The notes under the pieces are model-generated. The model saw nothing but the letters and a program-made list of their open reading frames with translations. It was not told the origin of the DNA and made no database searches. Position numbers and translations under genes: made by a program. From Chthonomonas sp. UBA2387 (GTDB lineage: Bacteria > Armatimonadota > Fimbriimonadia > Fimbriimonadales > Fimbriimonadaceae), in assembly GCA_002343445.1 (NCBI GenBank), contig DDSP01000018.1:101051-165050 (forward strand): 64,000 bases of DNA, written 5' to 3'. Shown piece by piece: positions 43,600-52,325 of this stretch. Every line of letters begins with the position of its first letter. The stretch's first letter is position 1.

Positions 43600-44681
43600 C
43601 CGCTCATCGCACGCTCGTAGGCCGTCCATACGCCTTGGGCCATCTTGGTCCACGAGAATTCGTTGGCGCGTTGGCGGCCTGCTTCGGCCATGGCGGCGCG
43701 TCGGTCGGGGTCGGCCACGAGCGATTCGATGGCAGCCCGCCACGTCTCGACCTCGTAGTCAGGAAGCACGAGTCCCGCGTCTCCCGCGACCTCGGGCAGC
43801 GAACCTCCCGGCCCCACCACGACTGGGCAACCCATGGCGAACGCTTCGACCACGGGCAGCCCGAACCCTTCGTAGAGGCTGGGGCACAGATAGAGGTCCG
43901 CCCCGCCGTAAAGGGCCGCGAGGTCGTCCATATCCACGTAGCCCACGGCCTGGGTGCGGCGGCCCTGAGCGGCTCCGCCCCAGCCCGCTTTGCCGGTCAA
44001 CACGAGTCGGTGAGGCGTCGTGGCCGCGAGGCGTTCCATCGCCCGTACGGCGAGGTCCATGTTCTTGCGCGGCCAGCGGGTCGACACCGAAAGCGCATAG
44101 GGTCTTGCCACGCCAAGGGATCCGAGGCGGCTGGCGACTTGATCGGCAAGGGGCGCTAGCAGGTCGGGGTGAGGGGCCAGATACGTGGCGACGACGTTGT
44201 CTTCAGGCACCGACAAGTGCTTGACGATGTCCCACTTGGATGCCTCGCTCACGGTCAGGACGACTTTCGCGCGTTTCGCCGCCTTTGGCACGCTGGAGCG
44301 GAGCAGCAAGCGGTCCTTGGGCTTGAACCACTGGGGCCCGACAAAGAACGACACGTCGTGGATCGTGGTGACGAACGGGGTGCGGAGCAACGGGCTCGCC
44401 GAGTACTGGACGTGAACCAAGTCGGCCTTCAGGGCCCTGGCCAAACGCGGTAGGGTGATCAGGCTCCACCAACGCGAGTTCGGGGCGGGCTCGCGACGCC
44501 AGCTAATGGAGTCGGTTTCGACGAAGCCGGGAGGCGCGGGTTGGTCGGAGGCCAAAACGAAACGAGCCCGGGGTTGCGCCTCCCTTAGCCCATGGAGGAG
44601 CCCGACCCAATAGGTGCTGTCGCCCGTGCTTTGACGGGTGAGGAGGCGGGCATCCAAGACAATCGTGGCGGGCAACGCCAC
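43596..44681 (-). CDS. GT4-family glycosyltransferase
   Basis: 361 residues with a GT-B layout. The N-terminal half has VTTIHDVSFFVGPQWF and LTVSEASKWDI, typical of the mannosyltransferase/RfaG-like GT4 family. The C-terminal half has ALSVSTRWPRKNMDLAVRAM, VGYVDMDDLAALYGGADLYL and the donor-binding ExFGLPVVEA motif (YEGFGLPVVEAFAMGCPVV). It probably adds a sugar from a nucleotide donor to a surface polysaccharide or lipid. Its 3' end overlaps that of argDF by 4 bases on the opposite strand. Confidence 0.88.
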   Translation of the reverse strand: MALPATIVLDARLLTRQSTGDSTYWVGLLHGLREAQPRARFVLASDQPAPPGFVETDSISWRREPAPNSRWWSLITLPRLARALKADLVHVQYSASPLLRTPFVTTIHDVSFFVGPQWFKPKDRLLLRSSVPKAAKRAKVVLTVSEASKWDIVKHLSVPEDNVVATYLAPHPDLLAPLADQVASRLGSLGVARPYALSVSTRWPRKNMDLAVRAMERLAATTPHRLVLTGKAGWGGAAQGRRTQAVGYVDMDDLAALYGGADLYLCPSLYEGFGLPVVEAFAMGCPVVVGPGGSLPEVAGDAGLVLPDYEVETWRAAIESLVADPDRRAAMAEAGRQRANEFSWTKMAQGVWTAYERAMSG

Positions 44682-44717
44682 GATTATGTCGCTCCGAGAG
44701 CGGCAAGGTTGAAGAGC

Positions 44718-44748
44718 CTAGGCTGCCGCATCGTTGCGGCAAGCCTAG
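44718..44748 (-). terminator. Long hairpin downstream of the basic-protein gene
   Basis: CTAGGCT-GCCGCA and TGCGGC-A-AGCCTAG pair over 13 bases with one bulged A and a TCGT loop. It lies between the basic-protein gene and the glycosyltransferase start on the minus strand; no T-tract follows. Confidence 0.5.
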
Positions 44749-44770
44749 ACACGTCGTTCCGACTGAAAGT

Positions 44771-45187
44771 TCAGGCCTTCTTCTTGCGGCGTTGTCGCTG
44801 CTTGACCAGGCGCGGATTGCCGTTGGCGTCGAAGCCAAGGCGATAGCCGGCCGGGATACCCGAGAGGGCCTTGGCCAACTCGGCGGGCAGTTCGACTTCG
44901 GCGCTGGCGGCACCCTTCTTCTTGCGGCTGCGTCGGCCAGGGTTGAGCTTCGCGTAGGCTTCGGTCGCATCCTCATCGGCCTTCATGGCGCTGAGTCCGC
45001 GTTCGTCCACCCGGAAGAGCTCGGACAGAGCCGAGAAGGACAGGAAGAGGTAGCCGTCTTCGTGGAGCATGCGGGCCTCAAGCGGCACCACAAACTTCTT
45101 CACGCCGACGCGCACGGTGATGGCCCCTTCCTTGGGAGTGGCCTTGAACTTCAGTGAGTTCTTGACTGTCTTGACGTTTTTCAGCAT
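44771..45187 (-). CDS. Small basic protein of unknown function
   Basis: 138 residues. A beta-rich N-terminal half (SLKFKATPKEGAITVRVGVK) leads through a basic linker (NPGRRSRKKKGAAS) to a C-terminal motif SGIPAGYRLGFDANGNPRLV and the tail KQRQRRKKKA. Charge and size suggest nucleic-acid or ribosome contact, but no family is recognised. TAGAAT on the minus strand at 45275-45270, overlapping the panC stop codon, can serve as its -10, so it may be transcribed separately from panBC. Confidence 0.55.
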   Translation of the reverse strand: MLKNVKTVKNSLKFKATPKEGAITVRVGVKKFVVPLEARMLHEDGYLFLSFSALSELFRVDERGLSAMKADEDATEAYAKLNPGRRSRKKKGAASAEVELPAELAKALSGIPAGYRLGFDANGNPRLVKQRQRRKKKA

Positions 45188-45269
45188 GGCTGCGTAGTTC
45201 CTCGTTCACGCACTAGACGCGGCCCATCTGGTCAGTCGCAACCCATGTTCCCCAAGGCTGCGAAGACGG

Positions 45270-45275
45270 ATTCTA
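45270..45275 (-). promoter_or_regulatory. -10-like TAGAAT overlapping the panC stop codon
   Basis: GTCTAGAATCC on the minus strand, about 85 bases before the basic-protein gene. The first three bases are the panC stop codon. Confidence 0.4.
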
Positions 45276-46088
45276 GACGGGTACGTTGTCTATCAAACGG
45301 ATATTACCCAACTTTGCGGCAATGATCCAACGGCATCCCGGATGAAAAATTGCTACAGGTTCCATGTTTTGGGGGTCGACCAGGGCCAGATACTGAACTT
45401 CAAAGCCTTCGCGCCCTAGCTGAGCGGAGGCGTCTTCGACAAGCGATTGAACGGACACCTGTGGGTCGGCCCGCAAAGTGGAAGCCAATCGGGCAAGGAC
45501 TTGATAGAGTCGCGGGGCTATCGCCCGATCCTCCGAGGACAAGTAGACATTTCTGCTGGACATGGCAAGCCCGTCGGACTCGCGGACCGTTTCCAAGAAC
45601 CGAAGCTCGACGGGAACGTTCAGGTCTTCGACCATCCGCCGCACGACCGCGCACTGCTGCAGGTCCTTGAGCCCGAAATAAGCCCGATCCGGGCGCACCA
45701 TGTTGAACAGTTTCAGCACGACCGTCGCGACCCCGGCAAAGTGCGTGGGTCGGACCTCGCCTTCGAAACGCTCGCTCACGCCCGACACGCGAACTTCGGT
45801 GGTTCGACGTGGATAGATGGTATCCACCGTCGGCGCAAAGAGCACGTCCACCCCTGCCGCTTCAGCCATCTCGGCATCCCGCGACTCGTTCCTCGGGTAC
45901 TTCGACAGATCCTCGTGCGGCGCAAACTGAGTCGGATTGACGAACAACGACACGACCGTACAGTCATTCTCGCGGGCCGACGTCCGCATCAGCTCGAGGT
46001 GCCCCTCGTGGAACGCGCCCATGGTGGGGACGAACCCGACCGGACGAACCGGGAACTCGAGTTCGGCGGGATCGCGGACGATCTTCAA
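45273..46088 (-). CDS. panC: Pantothenate synthetase
   Basis: 271 residues from TTG at 46088, read as M-K-I-V-R-D, the usual PanC start. The TTG overlaps the panB stop (TTGA), so the genes are translationally coupled; no ATG or GTG lies closer. Motifs: PTMGAFHEGHLELM (HxGH), SLFVNPTQFAPHEDL, FGLKDLQQCAVVRRM and LAMSSRNVYLS (KMSKS equivalent). It joins pantoate and beta-alanine with ATP to make pantothenate. panD is not nearby. Confidence 0.93.
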   Translation of the reverse strand: MKIVRDPAELEFPVRPVGFVPTMGAFHEGHLELMRTSARENDCTVVSLFVNPTQFAPHEDLSKYPRNESRDAEMAEAAGVDVLFAPTVDTIYPRRTTEVRVSGVSERFEGEVRPTHFAGVATVVLKLFNMVRPDRAYFGLKDLQQCAVVRRMVEDLNVPVELRFLETVRESDGLAMSSRNVYLSSEDRAIAPRLYQVLARLASTLRADPQVSVQSLVEDASAQLGREGFEVQYLALVDPQNMEPVAIFHPGCRWIIAAKLGNIRLIDNVPV

Positions 46089-46867
46089 AAACTGTTGCGC
46101 TCCTCGGGGAAGCGACCGGATTTCACATCCTCTCGGTACTGGCTGATCCCTTCGCGAAATAGTCCATAACCGTCTACATATCGCTTCGCGTGGCGGTACT
46201 CCTTGTCGGTTAGACCCACGATGTCGTGAAACACTTGGATCTGACCGTCGCAATCGGGACCAGCGCCGATGCCGACGGTGGGTACGGGGCAGGCTTCCGT
46301 CACCCGTCGAGCCGATTCGCGCGGCACCAGTTCGAGCACGATCGAGAACACCCCGACGTCGGCCAGTGCATTCGCGTTGGTCGCCAACGCATCGGCGGCA
46401 TCGCCCTTGGCTTGGACCTTGTGCCCCCCAAACTCGTGAACGTGTTGCGGGGTGAACCCCAGGTGGCCCATGACCGGAATGCCGGCGCGGAGAATCGCCT
46501 CAATGGCGCCCAGGTGCATCCCTTCCAGCTTCACTGCTTCGGCGCCGACCTTCATCAGAGCGACCGCGTTACGGACGGCGTCGGCTTCGGAAGTCTCGTA
46601 AGATCCGAAGGGCATATCGGCCACCAACAGCGGCAGCTTGATCGCGCGACGCACGGCTCGGACGTGGTGGATCATGTCGTCCATCGTCACCGGCAGCGTC
46701 GAATCGTGGCCGAGCACCACGTTGCCCAGCGAATCGCCCACCAGCACCAGGTCGGCTTCCGCCTCCTCGCAGAGGCGTGCCGAAGCCAGATCGTACGCAG
46801 TGATACAGACGATTCTCTCGCCCCCTTTCATGGCGCGGATCACTGGAGCGGTGCGCTTCTTCATCAT
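46085..46867 (-). CDS. panB: 3-Methyl-2-oxobutanoate hydroxymethyltransferase (ketopantoate synthesis)
   Basis: 260 residues, normal for the family. LVLVGDSLGNVVLGHDSTLP carries the metal-binding Asp, PVMGHLGFTPQHVHEFGG is the substrate region, and ELVPRESARRVTE and PTVGIGAGPDCDGQIQVFHD complete the signature. It adds a hydroxymethyl group from methylene-tetrahydrofolate to 2-oxoisovalerate, the first pantothenate step. It overlaps panC and follows rtcA by 46 bases on the same strand. Confidence 0.95.
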   Translation of the reverse strand: MMKKRTAPVIRAMKGGERIVCITAYDLASARLCEEAEADLVLVGDSLGNVVLGHDSTLPVTMDDMIHHVRAVRRAIKLPLLVADMPFGSYETSEADAVRNAVALMKVGAEAVKLEGMHLGAIEAILRAGIPVMGHLGFTPQHVHEFGGHKVQAKGDAADALATNANALADVGVFSIVLELVPRESARRVTEACPVPTVGIGAGPDCDGQIQVFHDIVGLTDKEYRHAKRYVDGYGLFREGISQYREDVKSGRFPEERNSF

Positions 46868-46913
46868 CTTGCCGCTCGGACTCTACCCAATAGCCCTGCG
46901 CAGCGAGGGGGGC

Positions 46914-47975
46914 TCACCGGTGGAGCGTCACCGTACCCGCCTCGTTCTCACGTCCACGAACCGTCAGGTGGAGGGGGAGGAACTGCTTCACCACCCACAC
47001 CGTGGTGAGCAGTCGCGGCGTGATCCGGTGGGTCGAGAGGTGCGTCGGGCCGTTCGCGAACACAGCGGGCAGGATGAGTTGATCGATCACATGGCTGTCG
47101 CACGTCGCAGACGACTCGTACCACTCCATGAACCCTTGGTACGCTCGTTGGACGACGGCTTCCATGCGGACACCCTTCTGGCCCATGGCCACGGAGCCGC
47201 CCAAGCCGTGCTCGAACTCGGCGCACAGCGTGACGAACGCGCCCGGCCCCTTGGACGGTACTTCGACGGCTTCGATTTCGATGGGCAGCTTGGCGCTGTC
47301 GGCGAGCGCAGCCAAGTGATCTGCGCCGCGTTGGCCGATGGTGCGGATGAGTTCGCCCGTGGCGACGATCCCGCGCACCCCTAGCAGGCGGCCCCGGTCT
47401 TGCCATTGCAGGCCCTCCAATCCGCTGGGTTCGACCTCGATCTCAAGTTGTCCCCTTGCACCCCAACCGAATCCGGCCAGAGTTTGCCGCGCCGTCGCGT
47501 ACAAGCCGAATCGCCGCAAGGCTGCCAGAGTCACGTTCTCAAAGTAATCGTAGCTGAGGTTGTTGTGGGCGTAGGTTTCGCCGACCGCGGTAAACGCACT
47601 GTAGGCGCCGGTTCGAGCCAACAAAGGCATCAGGGTCAGGGCGACCAGTGGAGCGTTGGCGAAGCCAGGGCCGTCCTCGCCTTCGGCGACACCGATGCGT
47701 TCGTTCAAGGGGCGAGGACGCTTCGTCGGGGCGAACAACAGTTGCGAACTTCCCAACTCGGCATGTTCGGTATGAGCCTGGGTGAGCGAAGCCATGGCCC
47801 GAACGAGCGTGATGTCTTCGGGATTCAGGCCGGGGAACTTGGTCGCGTCGCGAATGGCGCGCACGCGGACCGGGATGCCGGTGAGCGACGAGACGGCGAG
47901 CGCGGTCCGCAACAACACGCCTCCGCCTTCGCCGTAACTTCCATCCAACTCGATCGGGGGTGGGGGCGACGGCAT
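46914..47975 (-). CDS. rtcA: RNA 3'-terminal phosphate cyclase homologue lacking the nucleotidyl His
   Basis: 353 residues. The family signature is clear: IELDGSYGEGGGVLLRTALA at the start, ITLVRAMASLTQA, and the insert domain in the middle. Near the C-terminus, THRITPRLLTTVWVVKQFLP aligns with the E. coli stretch that contains the adenylated His309 (PSCHLLTN), but here the position is Arg, encoded CGA. The protein may therefore bind RNA ends without the usual cyclase chemistry. It lies 4 bases after the Cys-rich membrane protein; rtcB is not adjacent. Confidence 0.85.
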   Translation of the reverse strand: MPSPPPPIELDGSYGEGGGVLLRTALAVSSLTGIPVRVRAIRDATKFPGLNPEDITLVRAMASLTQAHTEHAELGSSQLLFAPTKRPRPLNERIGVAEGEDGPGFANAPLVALTLMPLLARTGAYSAFTAVGETYAHNNLSYDYFENVTLAALRRFGLYATARQTLAGFGWGARGQLEIEVEPSGLEGLQWQDRGRLLGVRGIVATGELIRTIGQRGADHLAALADSAKLPIEIEAVEVPSKGPGAFVTLCAEFEHGLGGSVAMGQKGVRMEAVVQRAYQGFMEWYESSATCDSHVIDQLILPAVFANGPTHLSTHRITPRLLTTVWVVKQFLPLHLTVRGRENEAGTVTLHR

Positions 47976-47979
47976 AGGT

Positions 47980-49071
47980 TCAGATCTTGAGCTTGAAGAT
48001 GCAAAACTCGACGAACTTGAGTGCGTACACGAAGACCAGGATAAAGAAGCATCCCAGCAACAGTTCGTCGAGGGGGATGATGCTCTTGCGAGCGGTCTCG
48101 GCGATTTGGGTGGCGTCTTGGCGCAACAGCGCCGAGGACACCACTTGGTCCACGCGGCTCACCATGCCCTCCGTGATGGCGACCAAGGCGGGCCTCCCGA
48201 CCACATAGAGACCACCGATGAGAACCACGACCAAGGGCAAGAACAATCGGTACTTGTGCTTCTGCCTCTCGTTGTAGATGACGCACGAGCGGCAACGTTC
48301 GGCTTTCGTGGATTCGGACAGGCGATGGTTTCGCGGGATGTACTGCGCGGCGGCGAGTTCGTCCTTGGTCACGGACGTCCGCTCCATCGCTCGGCGGATG
48401 ACCTCCTCCTCGCACATGCATCCCACGCGTTCCTTCCAACATGTGCGCTTGGCGTGGTAAATCGGGCAGACTTCGCGCACGAATTTCCGGCAGTAGGGCA
48501 ACTGCCAGCACTTGCCCATGAACGTGTTTTGGATGTCCTTCTCTTCTTTGAGCCCCTTGCCAATCTTCAACTGATCAGCCTTGGCGCCCATGATCGAACG
48601 GCTCTTCACCCGCCCGCCCACGTCGATGCACGTGACGATGAGCGCGATGAGGCCGAACACCGCACCGCCGTTCTGAAGCACCTGAAGCGAGGATGCCGTG
48701 ATCTCGTTGGGAGAGGCCACCGGGAATACCGAAGGCAGGAACAACGGCGAAAAGTAGAGCAAGGCTGCGCCGATCAATTGGCACGCGGCCAGAACTTCCT
48801 CGCCCCACCACACCGCTGCGCTGCCAACGGCCAGCAAAACGACCCCGAAGACCAGACCCTTGTTGTAAATGCCGATGTTCGACAGGACTTGAGCCGGGTT
48901 GGGTGGCACCGTGTACGCGGCCGCCTGAAACGTGTAGACGGCCAAACCGGCCGCCGCGAGCGTCACCAACATTCCCAATCCGAACACCCATCGGCCGAGG
49001 TCTTCCAACCAAGGGCCGATCTTCTCGCCGACACTTCGATCGTCGGGTCCGGTATGCGGAGTGAAGCTCAT
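47980..49071 (-). CDS. Polytopic membrane protein with a cysteine-rich cytoplasmic loop
   Basis: 363 residues. Three or four hydrophobic helices in the first half (about 28-50, 75-92, 95-118 and 138-155), a soluble loop, then two more (about 280-300 and 340-357). The loop (about 180-265) has a cysteine cluster, GKCWQLPYCRKFVREVCPIY, then TCWKERVGCMCEEE and finally KAERCRSCVIYN, which suggests a zinc or iron-sulfur site. No family is recognised. It is the first gene of a minus-strand run leading into rtcA and panBC. Confidence 0.65.
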   Translation of the reverse strand: MSFTPHTGPDDRSVGEKIGPWLEDLGRWVFGLGMLVTLAAAGLAVYTFQAAAYTVPPNPAQVLSNIGIYNKGLVFGVVLLAVGSAAVWWGEEVLAACQLIGAALLYFSPLFLPSVFPVASPNEITASSLQVLQNGGAVFGLIALIVTCIDVGGRVKSRSIMGAKADQLKIGKGLKEEKDIQNTFMGKCWQLPYCRKFVREVCPIYHAKRTCWKERVGCMCEEEVIRRAMERTSVTKDELAAAQYIPRNHRLSESTKAERCRSCVIYNERQKHKYRLFLPLVVVLIGGLYVVGRPALVAITEGMVSRVDQVVSSALLRQDATQIAETARKSIIPLDELLLGCFFILVFVYALKFVEFCIFKLKI

Positions 49072-49317
49072 GCGGTTTTGACGATAGGCTGAGCCACACG
49101 CACTTGGCGTGGGACAACACCTTGCTACTAAGGACGCTGCAAGTGCGCCAAAGTTCTTGCATTTCTACCTCTTTCGGTTGTTTGGATCGCGGCTGGCCGA
49201 TGGAAGGTGGAGACGTTCAAGCCTCCTCTCTCGCGAGCGCGACCTCTCCCGCGCAAGCGCGGCAATGTCGTGGGTTTCCGGTTGACGAAATGTAGAGGAG
49301 CGTCTGCTTGTCTGGTG

Positions 49318-50187
49318 ATGAACGCACCGATGCACGCGCCCACCGAGGGGCGCACGAAAGCGCTGAGGCGACGGGCGGCGGCGCTTGGCCCCGGCTATCG
49401 GGGACTCCGGCGGCACGCCCCGAACGAGGAACTCGCCAATCTGGCCCGCGAACTCGAATCCTCGGGCGAAGCGGTCCCCCGCTATCTGATCGCGCCGACC
49501 CGCTGGGTGGATCGGCGATCCAAGCTCTTCGAGGCCGCCGAATACCCCGACAAGGGGGTCACGGTCTCGCCGGAAGACTTGGAGCGCATCGCCGCCAACT
49601 TCGACCTGCCCGTGCCCGTGATGATCGAGCACGCCCAATCCCCGTTCGAGATCGGCTACCTGACGCAGGTCGAGGCCCTCGGAGACGAGTTGTTCGGCAC
49701 CATCGCTCTGAGCGCCGAAGCCGATGCCCTGGTCGAGCGGTCCGACGCGCGGCGGCTGTCCATCGCTCTCGACCAAGGTCTCGACCGCATCCGCGAGGTG
49801 AGCATCGTGCGGCATCCACGCGTGCCCACGGCCCAGATGTTCGCCTTCTCGGTGGACCTGCCCGAGGCCGAGCCTCGGCCCGCCGCCGTCTCGTTCGCGG
49901 CGTTCGTTCGCGAAGGGCGGATCACGCCGGCGCAGGCTCGGTTGGCCGAGTCGCTGGCCCAGAGCGCGGGGCCGGTCGGGATCGCTGGCGAGGTTCGCCC
50001 GCTGGGCGATTGGTTGACGCGCCTGTTCGCGATGCAGCCGGTCGCCGCGATCTTCAACGAACACACGACCGCAGCCGCCGCCGAAGACGCCTCCAACCAC
50101 CTGCTGATGCCCGAGGAAGCCGCGTTCTACCGCAAGCACTTCCCCGACATCAGCCTCGACGCCATCGCCGCAAGGAAGACCCGCTAA
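49318..50187 (+). CDS. Mu gpI-like prohead protease/scaffold protein
   Basis: 289 residues from the ATG at 49318, with GAGGAG about 20 bases upstream. VTVSPEDLERIAANFDLPVP, MIEHAQSPFEIGYLTQVEAL, LFGTIALSAEADALVE, RRLSIALD and REVSIVRHPRVPTAQMF follow the pattern of Mu-type protein I (serine protease that matures the prohead and supplies scaffold). The C-terminal part is Ala-rich, consistent with a scaffold region. It is the first of five closely spaced capsid-module genes; base composition is like the host. Confidence 0.8.
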   Translation: MNAPMHAPTEGRTKALRRRAAALGPGYRGLRRHAPNEELANLARELESSGEAVPRYLIAPTRWVDRRSKLFEAAEYPDKGVTVSPEDLERIAANFDLPVPVMIEHAQSPFEIGYLTQVEALGDELFGTIALSAEADALVERSDARRLSIALDQGLDRIREVSIVRHPRVPTAQMFAFSVDLPEAEPRPAAVSFAAFVREGRITPAQARLAESLAQSAGPVGIAGEVRPLGDWLTRLFAMQPVAAIFNEHTTAAAAEDASNHLLMPEEAAFYRKHFPDISLDAIAARKTR

Positions 50188-50190
50188 CCC

Positions 50191-50628
50191 ATGGCCGCAC
50201 TCAGCACCGCCTACGAAGCTTACGAAAAGCCCGGACTCGTCGTCAACTACCTGCTCGCCGCCGCCCAAGTCTTCAAGGGCGCGTTGGTGGGCGTGAACTC
50301 CAGCGGCTATCTGCTGCCGATGTCGCACGCCACGGCCAGCCTCAAGTTCGTCGGCGTGGCCGGGGAGTCTGTGAACAACGGGGGCTCCGCCGGCGACGCG
50401 GCCGCGAACGTGGCCAAGAGCGGCTCGTTCGTGTTCAAAGCCGCCTCGGGATTCACGCCCGCCCAAGCCGACATCGGCAAGGAGGTCTACGCCTACACCG
50501 ACTGGGAGGTTCAGATCTCGACCAGCGGCTTGACCACCCAATACAAGGTCGGCACCATCGTCGCCTTGGAGACCACCTCGACCGGCGCCGCAGGCGTCCG
50601 CGTCCGCATCGACGAGTACGTCGTCTGA
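50191..50628 (+). CDS. Capsid decoration-like protein (DUF2190 type)
   Basis: 145 residues, starting 3 bases after the protease gene. The Gly/Ala/Ser-rich beta protein (VFKGALVGVNSSGYLLPMSH, GDAAANVAKSGSFVFKAASG, GKEVYAYTDWEVQIST) resembles head-stabilising proteins found between the protease and the major head protein in many Mu-like and siphovirus modules. Assignment is from position and composition as much as sequence. Confidence 0.65.
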   Translation: MAALSTAYEAYEKPGLVVNYLLAAAQVFKGALVGVNSSGYLLPMSHATASLKFVGVAGESVNNGGSAGDAAANVAKSGSFVFKAASGFTPAQADIGKEVYAYTDWEVQISTSGLTTQYKVGTIVALETTSTGAAGVRVRIDEYVV

Positions 50629-50638
50629 CCGCAACCCT

Positions 50639-51574
50639 ATGGCACTCACCAAATCCGACATTCCCGATCTCTTGCTGCCCGGCCTCAAGGCCGAGTTCGC
50701 TCTGGCCTACCGCAACCAACTCGACCAAAGCGTGGCCGAGAAGGTCGCCACGGTCATCAATACGACCCAGCCGATCCAGAAGTACGGTTGGCTCGGCACC
50801 GTCCCGCCCATGCGCGAGTTCGTGGACGAGCGGCGTCCCTCGGGTCTGACCGCAAACGCCGTTTCGATCGAGGACAAGGTGTTCGAATCGAGCATCTCGG
50901 TGGATCGCCGCGCGATCGAGGACGACCAGCTCGACCTGATCAAGCTGCGCATCCGCGACCTGGCCACCCGGGTTGCCGCTCACCGTCACCAGATCGTGGT
51001 CGAGACGTTGGCCCTCGGGTTCTCCGAGACCGGCTACGACGGCGTGTCGTTCTTCAACACGGCACATCCGGCGGCAACCGGGACGGCATCCAACCGCACG
51101 ACCGACCCCCTGAGCGCGGCCTCGCTGGCAGGGGCCATCTCGACGATGATGATGGTGCCCGACGACCAGGGGACGCCGCTCGGCGTCGTGCCGGACACGC
51201 TGCTGGTCGGGCCCAAGCTCATGTGGACGGCCCACGAACTGGCGGACAGCCCGGTGGTCGTGTACAAGGGCAACGACGACGACACCGCCGCCTCCACGCC
51301 CTACGCGAACGCCCTGCACGGCAAGCTGAAGGTGGTCGTGAGCCCGTTCCTGAGCGGGGCCTCCGACGACTACTGGTTCCTGCTCGACACCTCGCGCCCG
51401 ATCAAGGGGCTGATTCTGCAACAGCGCAGCGATGTGCCCGTCGAGTTCAGCGCGCTGGAATCGGCCTCCGGCTCCGAGTCGGCTTGGATGCGGGACCGGT
51501 ATTCCTACGGGGTTCGCGCCCGCTACAACGTGGGCTACGGGCTCTGGCAGACCGCGTTCGGCGCAATCCTCTGA
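50639..51574 (+). CDS. Mu gpT-like major capsid protein
   Basis: 311 residues, the usual length of gpT. TKSDIPDLLLPGLKAEFALA at the start, PMREFVDERRPSGLTANA, SSISVDRRAIEDDQLDL, FFNTAHPAAT, LLVGPKLMWTAHELAD and the end RYSYGVRARYNVGYGLWQTA match the Mu major head subunit. It should assemble into an HK97-fold shell. Both reading frame and termini are intact. Confidence 0.85.
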   Translation: MALTKSDIPDLLLPGLKAEFALAYRNQLDQSVAEKVATVINTTQPIQKYGWLGTVPPMREFVDERRPSGLTANAVSIEDKVFESSISVDRRAIEDDQLDLIKLRIRDLATRVAAHRHQIVVETLALGFSETGYDGVSFFNTAHPAATGTASNRTTDPLSAASLAGAISTMMMVPDDQGTPLGVVPDTLLVGPKLMWTAHELADSPVVVYKGNDDDTAASTPYANALHGKLKVVVSPFLSGASDDYWFLLDTSRPIKGLILQQRSDVPVEFSALESASGSESAWMRDRYSYGVRARYNVGYGLWQTAFGAIL

Positions 51575-51627
51575 CCTCCCTTGCGGGTCGCCTGCGGGCG
51601 ACCCGCCCGACCCCCAAGGAGAAGACA

Positions 51628-51900
51628 GTGATCGACAACCTCAGCGAACTGCTCACCCTGCTCGCGACGTTCGTCGGTTCCGCCGTGGCTTTGGCCCGTT
51701 ACAGCCTCAACCAGCACCGCGCCATGGTGGACCGTTTCGTGACCTTTCTGGAATCCAGCCTGCGCCGACAGGAGGAGACCAATGCCCGGTTCCAGGCTGC
51801 GTTGGAAGACCTGACGACCAACGTTCGGCGCAGCAGCCAGTTGTTGTCCAAGGTCGCCAAGCGTCTCGACATCCCCGACGACAAGAGGGAGGGCGCATGA
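51628..51900 (+). CDS. Small membrane-helix/coiled-coil protein of the capsid module
   Basis: 90 residues from GTG at 51628, which has AAGGAG 6 bases upstream. One hydrophobic helix (LSELLTLLATFVGSAVALAR) is followed by a coiled coil (ETNARFQAALEDLTTNVRRS). Small proteins of this shape occur in phage modules as holin-like or head-associated proteins; no family is certain. Its stop overlaps the next start (ATGA). Confidence 0.6.
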   Translation: MIDNLSELLTLLATFVGSAVALARYSLNQHRAMVDRFVTFLESSLRRQEETNARFQAALEDLTTNVRRSSQLLSKVAKRLDIPDDKREGA

Positions 51901-52322
51901 GCCTGACCGTCACGCGTGCCCGCGTCAAGGAGAAATGCGGCGTCACGGGCACCGACCACGACGCCGCCATCGACAACCTGATCGCCGAGTTGGTGCCCGC
52001 GGTCGAATGGACGATCGCCGCCGAGCATCTGGCCGACACGGGCAACGTGTTGCTCCAAGGCACGCTGCTGCTCGGCGCAACAGAGATCGTGTGCGGCGAG
52101 TTCCTCGCTCAGCGTCTGCGGGTGGAGGGGGCGCTGGACGCGACGACCGAAAACGACGTGCGGACCGAACCGTTCGGGCGTCGGAACCCATCCGACCCAT
52201 ACGGCCTGGCGAGGCAAGGATGGGCACGTCTGGCTCCGTTCCGCAAGACGAATCTCGACGTCTCGGAGGCTTCGGGCGTGTTGGTGGGCGCGATCCCGTC
52301 GTCGCCCACCGAAGATTCGTAG
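51897..52322 (+). CDS. Head-tail connector-like protein
   Basis: 141 residues. The N-terminal helical part (SLTVTRARVKEKCGVTGTDH, DAAIDNLIAELVPAVEWTIA) fits gp6-like/Mu gp36-like head-tail connector proteins, followed by a Pro-rich C-terminal tail. It is translationally coupled to the small coiled-coil gene. It is the last gene of the module; the next gene is on the other strand and is not phage-related. Confidence 0.55.
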   Translation: MSLTVTRARVKEKCGVTGTDHDAAIDNLIAELVPAVEWTIAAEHLADTGNVLLQGTLLLGATEIVCGEFLAQRLRVEGALDATTENDVRTEPFGRRNPSDPYGLARQGWARLAPFRKTNLDVSEASGVLVGAIPSSPTEDS

Positions 52323-52325
52323 CGC

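Noticed and set aside
49072..49317. Attachment site or tRNA flanking the capsid module
   Set aside because: No direct repeats shared with the right flank and no tRNA-like fold were seen in the 246 bases.
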